DNA of 9,358 nt from an uncultured Alphaproteobacteria bacterium (GCA_903831485.1 CAIKXW010000386.1:1-9358), one strand, 5' to 3'. Positions 1 through 7,422 are shown, counted from the first letter of the stretch. Notes: generated by a model from the letters alone, not told the origin. Translations and numbers: made by a program.

Positions 1-477
1 CATCCGCGGACGCCGCGCTGCCGCCTGCATCAGGCTCGCATCGATCAGCGTGCCGCGCTTAACCAGCACGCCATGCCCCTCAAGCTGCCGCTGCATCTCC
101 GCAAACAGCGGCTCGACCAGCCCTTCCTTTGCTAGCCGCTCGCGGAAACGCCAGAACGTCGAATGGTCCGGCACATCGTCCTCCAGCGACAGCCCGCAGA
201 ACCGCAGAAATGACAGCCGGTCCGACAGCGACGCCTCCAGCCCCTCGTCCGACAGGTCATACCAGCGCTGCAGCAACAGCCCCTTGAACAGCACCAGCGC
301 CGGCCAGCCCGCCTCGCCCTTGCCGGTCGCCTTCGGCTCAACCGGCGCAAGCACACGCGCAATGCCGACCCAGTCGATCAGCCGCGATATCCGCTCCAGC
401 TGGTCCAACGTTCGGCCCCGCCGCGAGGCAACCGTCCCCTCCCCGAGCCCAAGCTGACCAACACGCTTGCGAGCCAT
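1..477 (-). CDS. IS5-family transposase, N-terminal part (cut by window edge)
   Basis: Reading the minus strand from an ATG at 477 gives an open frame of 159 codons that runs off the left edge of the window. It begins MARKRVGQLGLGEGTVASRR. Residues about 50-120 match the N-terminal domain of InsH-like IS5 transposases (DUF772 type): a GWPALVLFKGLLLQRWYDLSD segment, then FLRFCGLSL and VPDHSTFWRFRERL. Residues 142-147 (GTLIDA) hold the Asp expected to be the first acidic residue of the DDE catalytic triad; the other two lie outside the window. A strong ribosome binding site (GGGGAGGG, 482-489) precedes the start by 4 nt. IS5-type transposases are usually 300-350 residues, so about half is visible, and nothing in the visible half is broken. 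The protein would cut and rejoin the IS ends. The family call is sure; subgroup and IS name are not. Confidence 0.9.
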   Translation of the reverse strand, partial: MARKRVGQLGLGEGTVASRRGRTLDQLERISRLIDWVGIARVLAPVEPKATGKGEAGWPALVLFKGLLLQRWYDLSDEGLEASLSDRLSFLRFCGLSLEDDVPDHSTFWRFRERLAKEGLVEPLFAEMQRQLEGHGVLVKRGTLIDASLMQAAARRPRM

Positions 478-550
478 CAAACCCTCCCCAGAACAACCTC
501 AGGGAATCACCATCCGGCCAATCGGGCAAAGAACTCCACCATGAGGGCTA
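1..550 (-). mobile_element. IS5-family insertion sequence, transposase-proximal end (outer boundary uncertain)
   Basis: The transposase frame and its ribosome binding site imply an IS whose left end (relative to the transposase) lies shortly beyond 490. The exact end cannot be fixed because the opposite terminus, needed to recognise the terminal inverted repeat, is outside the window. A boundary around 540-560 is my estimate, based on the usual short untranslated leader in this family. The segment 551-560 contains GCTAGC, and IS5-group elements often target short sequences with a TA core, but this is only suggestive. Confidence 0.5.
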
Positions 551-580
551 ATTTGCTAGCGGTAGAGTAGCGCTCATGGT
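538..580. repeat. 13-bp inverted repeat next to the IS (one mismatch)
   Basis: ACCATGAGGGCTA (538-550) is the inverse of TAGCGCTCATGGT (568-580) with a single mismatch. The 17-nt spacer contains GCTAGC. It lies between the transposase leader and the next gene. It could be a bidirectional hairpin or an IS end lying beside a related chromosomal repeat; the sequence alone does not decide. Confidence 0.6.
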
Positions 581-621
581 GAGCAGCCAGCGAAGCTGGC
601 GCCCGTCGAACCACGAGGGCG
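571..621. repeat. REP-like intergenic hairpin element
   Basis: An outer stem pairs CTCATGGT (573-580) with ACCACGAG (610-617), with one A-C mismatch. An inner perfect stem pairs GCCAGC (586-591) with GCTGGC (595-600) around a GAA loop. CTCATGGTGAG...GTCGAACCACGAG is a pattern I recall as a dispersed intergenic palindrome in alphaproteobacterial genomes. That is recollection, not a search result. Its left arm is also the right arm of the 13-bp inverted repeat. Confidence 0.5.
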
Positions 622-680
622 TACCCACGAACAGATGACAAATCCGGATTTTGCTCCATGTTTGATCAGAGGAGCCACGC

Positions 681-1052
681 ATGACCATCCCCCGCCTCGT
701 CATAGCCGCCTACCGTCCAAAGCCCGGGAAGGAGAACGTCCTCCTAGCCGAAGTGCGCGACCATGTGCACCTACTGCGCTCCGAAGGCCTCGCCACGGAT
801 CGCCCCGCCGTCGTGATGCGCGCAAAGGACGGCGCCATCATCGAGGTGTTCGAATGGGCCTCGCCCGCCGCCGTCGATGAAGCGCACAACAATCCGCGCG
901 TGCAGGCGATGTGGGCCCGCTTCGCCGCCTGCAGCGACTACGCCCCGCTCAACACGCTCTTCGAATCCGCTGACATGTTCGCCGAGTTCGAGCCGGTCGA
1001 TCTCCACCTCACGCCCATCGTTCAGCCCGACCCGGACCACAGGGCGGAGTAG
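681..1052 (+). CDS. Small ABM-like (dimeric alpha/beta barrel) protein of unknown role
   Basis: This encodes 123 residues. A good ribosome binding site (AGAGGAG, 668-674) sits 6 nt before the ATG. The N-terminus (MTIPRLVIAAYRPKPGKE) reads as a beta strand followed by a helix. Then come a strand carrying AVVMRAKDGAIIEVFEWAS (about residues 43-61) and a helix with AHNNPRVQAMWARFAAC (about 68-84). This order resembles antibiotic biosynthesis monooxygenase-like proteins, a fold used by small oxygenases, isomerases and many uncharacterised proteins. There is no signal peptide or membrane segment, so it is probably cytoplasmic. No catalytic signature allows a substrate to be named. It stands alone on the plus strand, and its stop codon is 3 bp from that of the convergent gene. 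The gene is likely real; the fold call is moderate and the function unknown. Confidence 0.75.
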   Translation: MTIPRLVIAAYRPKPGKENVLLAEVRDHVHLLRSEGLATDRPAVVMRAKDGAIIEVFEWASPAAVDEAHNNPRVQAMWARFAACSDYAPLNTLFESADMFAEFEPVDLHLTPIVQPDPDHRAE

Positions 1053-1055
1053 GGC

Positions 1056-1541
1056 CTATTCCGGCAGCGCGATCTGCTTGGCCCCGGCCATCGCCGCGTC
1101 CGAGGTGTCGTACTCGAAGATGTCGCCGATGGACTCGCCATAACAAACGACCGCTTCAAGCAGCTCCTCAACCGTATCCACCTCCACGTCGAGCCATTGC
1201 CCGTCCGGTTCGCCATTGCCGACGATTTCGCCATCGGCATCCATGATCATTGAATCGCCGAGCTGGAACTGGTCGCTCAGGCAGTCGAACGAGATGTCCT
1301 GCATGAGGAAAGTGAAGGCGCCGTCCCCGTTTGAGAACGGCTGGCCGGCCGCGAAATACATCAGCCGAGTCACCGTAAAGACGTCGTCGTCTTCCACGAT
1401 GCTTTCGGTTTCCCAGCCCAGCGCGCCGCCCTTCATGGCGACCATTTCCCAGTGTTCCGTCGCATCCTGCTGGGCGGCCGCGCCGCCGCTCCCTATCAGC
1501 GCCACCGTAACGATCGCCGCCGCCAAAACCCGTGTCTGCAT
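1056..1541 (-). CDS. Exported acidic protein of unknown function
   Basis: I chose the second of two nearby in-frame ATGs (1541 rather than 1547). The AGGG just upstream directly abuts the first ATG but is well spaced for the second. The product has 161 residues. Residues 1-23 form a Sec signal peptide (MQTRV, a hydrophobic core, then GGAAA before QQ), so it should be periplasmic or secreted. The mature part is very acidic and has two cysteines (residues 87 and 133) that could form a disulfide. A tryptophan-led start (HWEMVAM), a SIVEDDDVFTVTRLMYF strand pair and QDISFDC loosely recall small beta-rich Adhesin_E-like proteins; this is a weak inference from pattern only. It is transcribed divergently from glyS, with 143 bp between starts, and converges with the ABM-like gene. 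Function unknown. Confidence 0.75.
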   Translation of the reverse strand: MQTRVLAAAIVTVALIGSGGAAAQQDATEHWEMVAMKGGALGWETESIVEDDDVFTVTRLMYFAAGQPFSNGDGAFTFLMQDISFDCLSDQFQLGDSMIMDADGEIVGNGEPDGQWLDVEVDTVEELLEAVVCYGESIGDIFEYDTSDAAMAGAKQIALPE

Positions 1542-1567
1542 GTCCATCCCTGTTCAATTCCGCCTAG

Positions 1568-1577
1568 TCAGGCCTGA
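1568..1577. promoter_or_regulatory. Perfect 10-bp palindrome in the divergent promoter region (possible operator)
   Basis: TCAGGCCTGA is fully self-complementary. It lies 26 bp upstream of the minus-strand exported-protein start and 107 bp upstream of glyS, where an operator for either gene could sit. Nothing else supports a regulator, and a palindrome of this size may be chance. I saw no convincing -35/-10 pair in 1542-1684. Confidence 0.25.
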
Positions 1578-1684
1578 TTTGCCACGAACGCGCAACATCA
1601 CGCGCCGGCCCCCTTCCAAAGCTTGCATTTAACCCCGTTCCGCTGCACTCACGCATCGAATTCCGCGACTGCGAACAAGGCCAA

Positions 1685-4003
1685 ATGCCCCAGCTTCTGC
1701 TCGAAATCCTCTCGGAAGAAATCCCGGCCCGCATGCAGGCGAAGGCCGAGGCCGATCTCGTCAAGGCGCTGATGGACGGCCTCACCACGGCCGGCCTGAT
1801 ACCCGAAGGAATCAAGGGCTTTTCCGGCCCCCGCCGCCTCGTCGCCGTGGTCGAAGGCCTGCCGGTCAAATCCGCAGACGTCACCGAAGACATCCTTGGC
1901 CCCAAGGAAGGCGCGCCCGAAGCCGCCATCCAGGGCTTCCTCAAGAAGGCGGGCCTGACCGACATCCGCCAGGCCCACATCCATGACGTGCCGAAGAAGG
2001 GCAAGGTCTACGTCGCCCACGTCCGCAAGCCGGGCAAACAGACGACCGATGTCATCGCCGCGCTCGTCCCCCAGATCATCCGCGGCTTCCACTGGCCCAA
2101 ATCGATGCGTTGGGGTTCTGGCGATCTCCGCTGGGTCCGCCCCATCTCCCGCATCCTCTGCACGTTCGAAGGCGAAGTCGTCCCCTTCGAGATCGAAGGC
2201 ATCAAGTCCGACAACATCACCGAGGGCCACCGCGTCATGGGCCGCGGCCCGTTCAAGGTGCGCCGCTTCGACGACTACGAAGACACGATCAAGAACAAGG
2301 GCCGCGTGATCCTCGACCGGGAAGAGCGCAAGGAAATCATCCTCACCGAGGCGAAACAGCTCTGCCACGCGCAGAACCTCGAACTGGTCGAAGACATCGG
2401 CCTGCTTGAGGAAGTCGCCGGCCTTGCGGAACATCCCGTCGTCATCATCGGTGACATGGACAAGAGCTTCCTCGATCTCCCGCCCGAGGTCATCAAGCTC
2501 TCCATGCGCACCCACCAGAAATACTTCGCCGTGCGCGACCCCAGCTGGCACGACAACCGCCTCGCCCCGAAATTCATCGTCGTCGCCAACCTCGACGCCG
2601 CCGACGGCGGCCAGAAGATCGCCGAAGGCAACTCGCGTGTGCTCAGCGCGCGTTTGAACGACGCAAGATTCTTCTGGGACAACGACCGTCAGATCAAACT
2701 CGAAGATCGCTTCGAGAAACTGGGCAACATCGTCTTCCACGAGAAGCTCGGAACGGTGAAAGACAAGGCCGGGCGTGTGATGGCGCTGGCGAAGGAACTC
2801 GCCCCGAAAGTCGGCGCGGACCCGGCGCAGGCCGAACGCGCCGCCAAGCTCGCAAAATGCGACCTCGTCTCCGACATGGTCGGCGAGTTCGCCGAACTCG
2901 AAGGCGTGATGGGGCGGTATTACGCCATGCTTCAGAAAGAACCGCAGGCGATCGCGGACGCGGTTCGTGATCACTACAAGCCCAAAGGCCCCGGCGACGC
3001 CCTGCCTGGTGGCGAAGTTGGCACCGCGGCAGCTCTTGCAGATAAAGTCGACACGCTGGTTGGCTTTTGGATGATCGGAGAAAAGCCAACCGGGTCCAAA
3101 GATCCATATGCTCTTCGTCGCGCAGCGTTAGGAGCAATTCGAACGGTGCTTGAAAAGAAAGTACGACTGGCGCTGCGCCGTGAGCTCAATCTAGCGTTTG
3201 ATGGCGTCCTTTATCAGCTTTTCAAAGCCGACAAGATTGTAGGCTTTGAAACGGCAGCGATGCTCGCGAATGAGATGAACGAGCCGCCTCGATATCAGAT
3301 GCTGAGAGATCAAGGGCCAGTTGGTTGGCGCGATAAAACGTACCAGTACGTGTCGTTTGACGAATTCCGAAAGGAAATCGGAAGCTACAAGATCTATCTC
3401 AACGACGATCCGATGGCAGGCGGTGGAATTGGAGCTGCAGCGCCAGAAGGTTGGACAAGGTTTTCAGATCGAGACGAAACAATTCAAGACCTCCTCTCCT
3501 TCTTCGCCGACCGCCTCAAAGTCCATCTCCGCGAACAAGGCGCCCGCCACGACCTGATCGACGCCGTGTTCGCGCTGGGCGAAGACGACCTCGTCCTCAT
3601 CGTCAAGCGCGTCGAAGCCCTCGGCGAATTCCTCTCAACCGAAGACGGCAGGAACCTTCTCGCCGGCTACAAGCGCGCCGCCAACATCCTCGCCATCGAG
3701 GAAAAGAAGGACGGCAAGTACTCAGGGCAGGGCAAAGTGATGCCCGGCGATCCGTCGGAAGTCGATGCGCTGGTATCCGCGCTCAACAAGGCGGCGCCCG
3801 ATGCCTCCGCAGCGCTTGAAAAGGAAGATTTCGCCGGCGCCATGCGCGCGCTCTCGAAACTCCGCGGCCCCGTGGACGCTTTCTTCGACAAGGTCACTGT
3901 GAACGCCGACGATGCCGGCGCACGGGCCAACAGGCTGATGATCCTCTCGCAAATCCGCGACGCCTTGGGGCGCGTTGCGGATTTCTCGAAGATTGAAGGA
4001 TAG
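1685..4003 (+). CDS. glyS: Glycine--tRNA ligase, beta subunit
   Basis: This is the beta chain of the alpha2beta2 glycyl-tRNA synthetase. It recognises tRNA-Gly while the alpha chain (GlyQ) activates glycine with ATP; the enzyme is cytoplasmic. The start [18 protein letters not shown] is the typical family N-terminus, with AAGG 4 nt before the ATG. Family motifs follow in order: [10 protein letters not shown] (273-282), [18 protein letters not shown] (313-330), [14 protein letters not shown] (352-365), the HD-like stretch [20 protein letters not shown] (392-411), [17 protein letters not shown] (470-486), and a C-terminal DALR-like anticodon-binding region (about 690-772). At 772 residues it is longer than E. 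coli GlyS (689). The excess lies at about 500-600, between LRREL and [12 protein letters not shown]. Codon use changes sharply at about 441-600. No frameshift is seen. glyQ is not adjacent, and ppdK follows. Confidence 0.97.
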   Translation: MPQLLLEILSEEIPARMQAKAEADLVKALMDGLTTAGLIPEGIKGFSGPRRLVAVVEGLPVKSADVTEDILGPKEGAPEAAIQGFLKKAGLTDIRQAHIHDVPKKGKVYVAHVRKPGKQTTDVIAALVPQIIRGFHWPKSMRWGSGDLRWVRPISRILCTFEGEVVPFEIEGIKSDNITEGHRVMGRGPFKVRRFDDYEDTIKNKGRVILDREERKEIILTEAKQLCHAQNLELVEDIGLLEEVAGLAEHPVVIIGDMDKSFLDLPPEVIKLSMRTHQKYFAVRDPSWHDNRLAPKFIVVANLDAADGGQKIAEGNSRVLSARLNDARFFWDNDRQIKLEDRFEKLGNIVFHEKLGTVKDKAGRVMALAKELAPKVGADPAQAERAAKLAKCDLVSDMVGEFAELEGVMGRYYAMLQKEPQAIADAVRDHYKPKGPGDALPGGEVGTAAALADKVDTLVGFWMIGEKPTGSKDPYALRRAALGAIRTVLEKKVRLALRRELNLAFDGVLYQLFKADKIVGFETAAMLANEMNEPPRYQMLRDQGPVGWRDKTYQYVSFDEFRKEIGSYKIYLNDDPMAGGGIGAAAPEGWTRFSDRDETIQDLLSFFADRLKVHLREQGARHDLIDAVFALGEDDLVLIVKRVEALGEFLSTEDGRNLLAGYKRAANILAIEEKKDGKYSGQGKVMPGDPSEVDALVSALNKAAPDASAALEKEDFAGAMRALSKLRGPVDAFFDKVTVNADDAGARANRLMILSQIRDALGRVADFSKIEG
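3005..3485 (+). other. Atypical-composition segment inside glyS (possible recombinant patch)
   Basis: Codon use shifts within the gene without loss of frame. My hand count for 3061-3480 is 214 G/C of 420 (51%). Sample 60-base windows outside it gave 60% (2401-2460) and 68% (3541-3600). Inside, codons such as TTA, CTA, GTA, CGA, GGA, CCA and ATT are frequent, whereas the rest of glyS and ppdK strongly prefer C- or G-ending codons. The edges (near 3005 and 3485) are judged by eye. The segment includes both the conserved [10 protein letters not shown] motif and the extra residues. Confidence 0.7.
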
Positions 4004-4031
4004 GGAAAGTTGAACGGCTCTACTCCAACAC

Positions 4032-4147
4032 CGTCATTCCGGCCGAAGCGCGAAGCGCACAGAGCCGGAACCCAGGGGTTACGAGTACGATCCGCGCATC
4101 TCGCTCCTGGGTTCCGGGTCTCCGCTTCGCTTCGCCCGGAATGACGA
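4032..4147. repeat. Large imperfect intergenic palindrome (alphaproteobacterial dispersed type)
   Basis: The left arm (4032-4076) begins CGTCATTCCGGCCGAAGCG and ends CCGGAACCCAGG. The right arm (4106-4147) begins CCTGGGTTCCGGG and ends CGCCCGGAATGACGA. The arms are inverse copies with a few mismatches and small indels, separated by 29 nt. This GTCATTCC...GGAATGAC pattern is one I recall as common between genes in alphaproteobacteria. As RNA it would fold into a long hairpin between glyS and ppdK. It has no U-run, so it is not a classical terminator, but it could stabilise the upstream mRNA or reduce read-through. Confidence 0.8.
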
Positions 4148-4176
4148 CCTAGAATGTACCACTGCAGGTAACCGAC

Positions 4177-6855
4177 ATGAGCCAACTCGCCACCAAGTGG
4201 GTCTATGATTTCGGCGGCGGCGCCTCGGATGGCGACGCCTCGATGAAGAACCTTCTGGGCGGCAAGGGCGCCAATCTCGCGGAGATGTCGAAGCTCGGCC
4301 TCCCCGTGCCGCCCGGCTTCACTATCACCACCGAAGTCTGCACCGTCTTCTACCAGCTCAAGAAGAAATACCCCGCCGACCTCGAAGCCCAGGTCAACGA
4401 CGCCCTGCGCGCCCTCGAAGGCCGCACCGGCAAGATGTTCGGCGACGTGCGCAACCCGCTGCTCGTGTCCGTGCGCTCCGGCAGCCGCGCCTCCATGCCC
4501 GGCATGATGGACACGGTCCTGAACCTCGGCCTCAACGACCAGACCGCCGAGGGCCTGTCGAAACTCTCCGGTGACCGCCGCTTCGCCTATGACAGCTATC
4601 GCCGCTTCATCCAGATGTACTCCAACGTCGTCCTCGGCATCGGCCATGACGAGTTCGAGCACATCCTCGACGACTACAAGGAAAGCCACGACTTCAACTT
4701 CGACACCGATCTGGGCGCCGAAAGCTGGATCGAGGTCATCGCGCTCTACAAGAAAGCAGTCGAGAAGAAGATCGGCCGCCCGTTCCCGCAGGAGCCGAAG
4801 GACCAGCTCTGGGGCGCCATCGCCGCTGTGTTCTCAAGCTGGATGAACGACCGCGCCGTCACCTACCGCCGCCTCAACGACATTCCCGCAAGCTGGGGCA
4901 CGGCCGTCAACGTGCAGTCCATGGTGTTCGGCAATATGGGCGAGTCGTCCGCCACCGGCGTCGCCTTCACGCGCGATCCTTCCACCGGCGAGAAGCGCTT
5001 CTATGGCGAGTATCTGGTGAATGCGCAGGGCGAGGATGTCGTCGCCGGCATCCGCACGCCCGCGCCGATCTCCAACTCCCGCAAGGCCGAACTCCGCTCC
5101 GAGGATCTCTCGCTCGAAGAGGCAATGCCCGTGGTCTACGGCCAGCTCATCGCCGTCGCCGAACGCCTCGAGAAACACTATCGCGACATGCAGGATATCG
5201 AGTTCACGGTAGAGCAGGGCAAGCTCTACATGCTCCAGACTCGCAACGGCAAACGCACGGCCCAGGCCGCGCTCAAGCTCGCCGTCGACATGTGCCGCGA
5301 AGGCCTGATCTCCGAGACGGAAGCCGTCCTCCGCCTCGATCCGGCCCAGCTCGACCAGCTTCTCCATCCCGCCATCGCGGAAGATGCCGTGCGCGACGTC
5401 TTCGTTAAAGGCCTTCCCGCCAGCCCCGGCGCCGCCGTCGGCCAGATCGTGTTCGAGCCGTCCGAAGCCGTGGCCCTCGCCCAGTCCGGCAAGCCCGTCA
5501 TCCTCGTCCGCATCGAGACCAGCCCCGAAGACATCCAGGGCATGCACGCGGCCAAAGCCATTGTCACCGCGCGCGGCGGCATGACCAGCCACGCCGCCGT
5601 GGTCGCCCGCGGCATGGGCCGCCCCTGCGTCTGCGGCGCGGGCGCGCTGCAGATCGACGTCGAACGCGGCATTGTCCGCGTCGGCTCCCGCACGCTGAAG
5701 AAGGGCGACATCATCACGGTCGACGGCGCCAAGGGCCAGGTCCTTGTCGGCTCCGTGAAGATGGTGGAGCCCGCCCTCGGCGGCGATTTCGGCGAACTGA
5801 TGGACTGGGCTGACAAGGTCCGCCGCATGAAGGTCCGCGCCAACGCCGAAACGCCGCTCGACGCCGAAACCGCCCGCAGGTTCGGCGCCGAGGGCATCGG
5901 CCTCTGCCGCACAGAACACATGTTCTTTGACGCCGGCCGCATCCCCGTCGTCCGCGAGATGATCCTCGCCGACAACGAGCGTGGCCGCCGCAAGGCGCTC
6001 GAAAAGCTCCTGCCGATGCAGCGCCAGGACTTCGCGGAAATCTTCCGCATCATGGCGGGCCTCCCCGTCACCATCCGTCTGCTCGATCCGCCCCTGCACG
6101 AATTCCTCCCCCACACGGACGAAGATATCGCCGGCGTCGCGCGGCAATCAGGCGTTGCGGCGGACGTGCTGAAAGCCCGCGCCGCCGAGCTGCACGAATC
6201 CAACCCGATGCTCGGCCATCGGGGCTGCCGCCTCGGCGTCACCTATCCCGAAATCTACGAAATGCAGGCCCGCGCCATCTTCGAGGCCGCCCTCGACGTG
6301 GCGAAGGAGTCGGGCGCCGCGCCCATTCCCGAAATCATGATCCCGCTGGTGGCGACCCGCAAGGAACTCGAACTCATGCGCGCCCTCGTTGTTTCGACGG
6401 CGGAGCGCGTGTTCAACGAACGCAAGGCCCAGGTCGACTATCTCGTCGGCACCATGATCGAACTACCGCGCGCCTGCCTCCGCGCCGGCGAGATCGCGGA
6501 GGAGGCCGAATTCTTCTCCTTCGGCACCAACGACCTCACGCAGACCGTCCTCGGCATCTCGCGCGACGACGCAGCGCGCTTCCTCAAGACCTATGAGGAG
6601 CGCGGCATCTACGAGAAAGACCCCTTCGTCTCCATCGACCGTGACGGCGTCGGCGAACTCGTGCGCATGAGCTGCGAACGCGGCCGCGCCGCGCGCCCGC
6701 ACCTCAAGCTGGGCGTCTGCGGCGAGCACGGCGGCGATCCGGCCTCGATCTATTTCTTCGAGGAAACCGGCCTCGACTATGTCAGCGCCTCGCCCTTCCG
6801 CGTGCCCGTTGCGCGCCTGGCGGCTGCTCATGCGGCGCTGGCGCGGCGAAAATAG
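4177..6855 (+). CDS. ppdK: Pyruvate, phosphate dikinase
   Basis: The enzyme interconverts pyruvate, ATP and phosphate with phosphoenolpyruvate, AMP and pyrophosphate in the cytoplasm. The 892 residues fit the usual 870-900. The N-terminal nucleotide-binding part has NLLGGKGANLAEMSKLGLPVPPGF (25-48), SVRSGSRASMPGMMDTVLNLG (98-118) and TRDPSTGEKRFYGEYL (265-280). The central swivelling domain has GGMTSHAAVVARGMG (467-481) with catalytic His472; Thr470 is the residue that regulatory kinase/phosphotransferases modify in other members. The C-terminal TIM barrel has EGIGLCRTEHMFF (572-584), LGHRGCRLG (679-687), FGTNDLTQTVLG (782-793) and GVCGEHGGDP (846-855) with active-site Cys848. All key residues are present. 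The ATG is preceded only by a weak AGG (4166-4168). The gene lies downstream of glyS in the same direction, past the palindrome. Confidence 0.98.
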   Translation: MSQLATKWVYDFGGGASDGDASMKNLLGGKGANLAEMSKLGLPVPPGFTITTEVCTVFYQLKKKYPADLEAQVNDALRALEGRTGKMFGDVRNPLLVSVRSGSRASMPGMMDTVLNLGLNDQTAEGLSKLSGDRRFAYDSYRRFIQMYSNVVLGIGHDEFEHILDDYKESHDFNFDTDLGAESWIEVIALYKKAVEKKIGRPFPQEPKDQLWGAIAAVFSSWMNDRAVTYRRLNDIPASWGTAVNVQSMVFGNMGESSATGVAFTRDPSTGEKRFYGEYLVNAQGEDVVAGIRTPAPISNSRKAELRSEDLSLEEAMPVVYGQLIAVAERLEKHYRDMQDIEFTVEQGKLYMLQTRNGKRTAQAALKLAVDMCREGLISETEAVLRLDPAQLDQLLHPAIAEDAVRDVFVKGLPASPGAAVGQIVFEPSEAVALAQSGKPVILVRIETSPEDIQGMHAAKAIVTARGGMTSHAAVVARGMGRPCVCGAGALQIDVERGIVRVGSRTLKKGDIITVDGAKGQVLVGSVKMVEPALGGDFGELMDWADKVRRMKVRANAETPLDAETARRFGAEGIGLCRTEHMFFDAGRIPVVREMILADNERGRRKALEKLLPMQRQDFAEIFRIMAGLPVTIRLLDPPLHEFLPHTDEDIAGVARQSGVAADVLKARAAELHESNPMLGHRGCRLGVTYPEIYEMQARAIFEAALDVAKESGAAPIPEIMIPLVATRKELELMRALVVSTAERVFNERKAQVDYLVGTMIELPRACLRAGEIAEEAEFFSFGTNDLTQTVLGISRDDAARFLKTYEERGIYEKDPFVSIDRDGVGELVRMSCERGRAARPHLKLGVCGEHGGDPASIYFFEETGLDYVSASPFRVPVARLAAAHAALARRK

Positions 6856-6874
6856 CCTCCGCTGCCCGCCAGCT

Positions 6875-6903
6875 TTGACCGTCCCCGCGGGCGTGCGACA
6901 TCT
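6875..6903 (+). promoter_or_regulatory. Possible promoter upstream of the five-cysteine exported protein
   Basis: TTGACC (6875-6880) resembles a -35 box. After 17 nt comes ACATCT (6898-6903), a poor -10 match. It lies in the 69-bp gap between ppdK and the next gene, so separate transcription is plausible but unproven. Confidence 0.2.
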
Positions 6904-6924
6904 GCGGCGCCAAGGGGACGACTC

Positions 6925-7422
6925 ATGAAAGCTCACTGTTTCGCCGCAGCGACCGCAATCGCCGTGCTTGCGCTCGCGCCCGCCGCCCATGCCCAGGCCG
7001 TCTGCGACGATATCGCGAGAGTGCTGCACGAAGCAGAAGACAATTTCGGCGGCGCTATCGGCGATGAGATCGAGGAGGATTTCTACGGCACGACTTTCAC
7101 GCTGCCGGGCGCGGACGTATGCAGGATCGCGTTTGACCTGGACAGCATGTTCTACTGCACTTGGCAGTTCCCCAGCGAAGCGGCCATGGTCAACTTCCTC
7201 GACTCGCAGATTGCAGAAATGCGCGCCTGCCTCACGATCGACTGGAAAGAGGAGACGATTGAGGGCGACGGCGAGGATGCCGAATGGCGCCTGATCTCCG
7301 GGAAATCCTTCGGCGTGACGATCAATGGCGAGGATCTTGTGTATGTCGCCCATGCGGACGCCTCGAAGGCAAGCCCCACCGTCTGTGAAGCCGTCGTCTC
7401 GCTGACCTACATATGGTTCTGA
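6925..7422 (+). CDS. Exported acidic cysteine-containing protein of unknown function
   Basis: This encodes 165 residues. AAGGGG (6912-6917) lies 7 nt before the ATG. Residues 1-23 are a clear Sec signal peptide (MKAHCF, an Ala/Leu-rich core, APAAHA before QA), so the protein is exported. The mature part carries five cysteines (27, 66, 78, 102, 154), suggesting two disulfides and one free thiol. It is rich in Asp and Glu (for example GDEIEEDF and EETIEGDGEDAEW). Aromatic residues alternate with small ones in WRLISGKSFGVTING and DLVYVAHA, which suggests beta strands. I recognise no family. It sits 69 bp after ppdK and 95 bp before the PhoX-like gene, so it may be transcribed with the latter. 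Its general look (small, acidic, exported, with Cys) is similar to the minus-strand protein at 1056-1541, but I see no clear alignment. Confidence 0.8.
   Translation: MKAHCFAAATAIAVLALAPAAHAQAVCDDIARVLHEAEDNFGGAIGDEIEEDFYGTTFTLPGADVCRIAFDLDSMFYCTWQFPSEAAMVNFLDSQIAEMRACLTIDWKEETIEGDGEDAEWRLISGKSFGVTINGEDLVYVAHADASKASPTVCEAVVSLTYIWF

Noticed and set aside
50..457. 135-codon plus-strand frame antisense to the transposase
   Set aside because: Ser/Arg/Pro-rich mirror of the transposase frame, which has clear IS5-family motifs on the minus strand.
1542..1547. First ATG of the minus-strand exported-protein gene at 1547
   Set aside because: The AGGG lies directly against it with no spacing. The ATG at 1541 fits better, and the difference is only two residues.
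1649..2974. 441-codon open frame on the minus strand, antisense to glyS
   Set aside because: It is a shadow of the GC-rich third positions of glyS. Its translation has the low-complexity Asp/Val/Leu/Phe composition typical of such mirrors and no recognisable family, while the plus strand holds clear GlyS motifs.
3667..4689. 340-codon minus-strand frame spanning the end of glyS, the palindrome and the start of ppdK
   Set aside because: It crosses two well-supported plus-strand genes and an intergenic palindrome. Its middle is merely the translated repeat.
4834..6242. Long minus-strand open frames antisense to ppdK (437 and 338 codons)
   Set aside because: They overlap the sense gene completely, show mirror composition and have no motifs. 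PPDK is intact on the plus strand.
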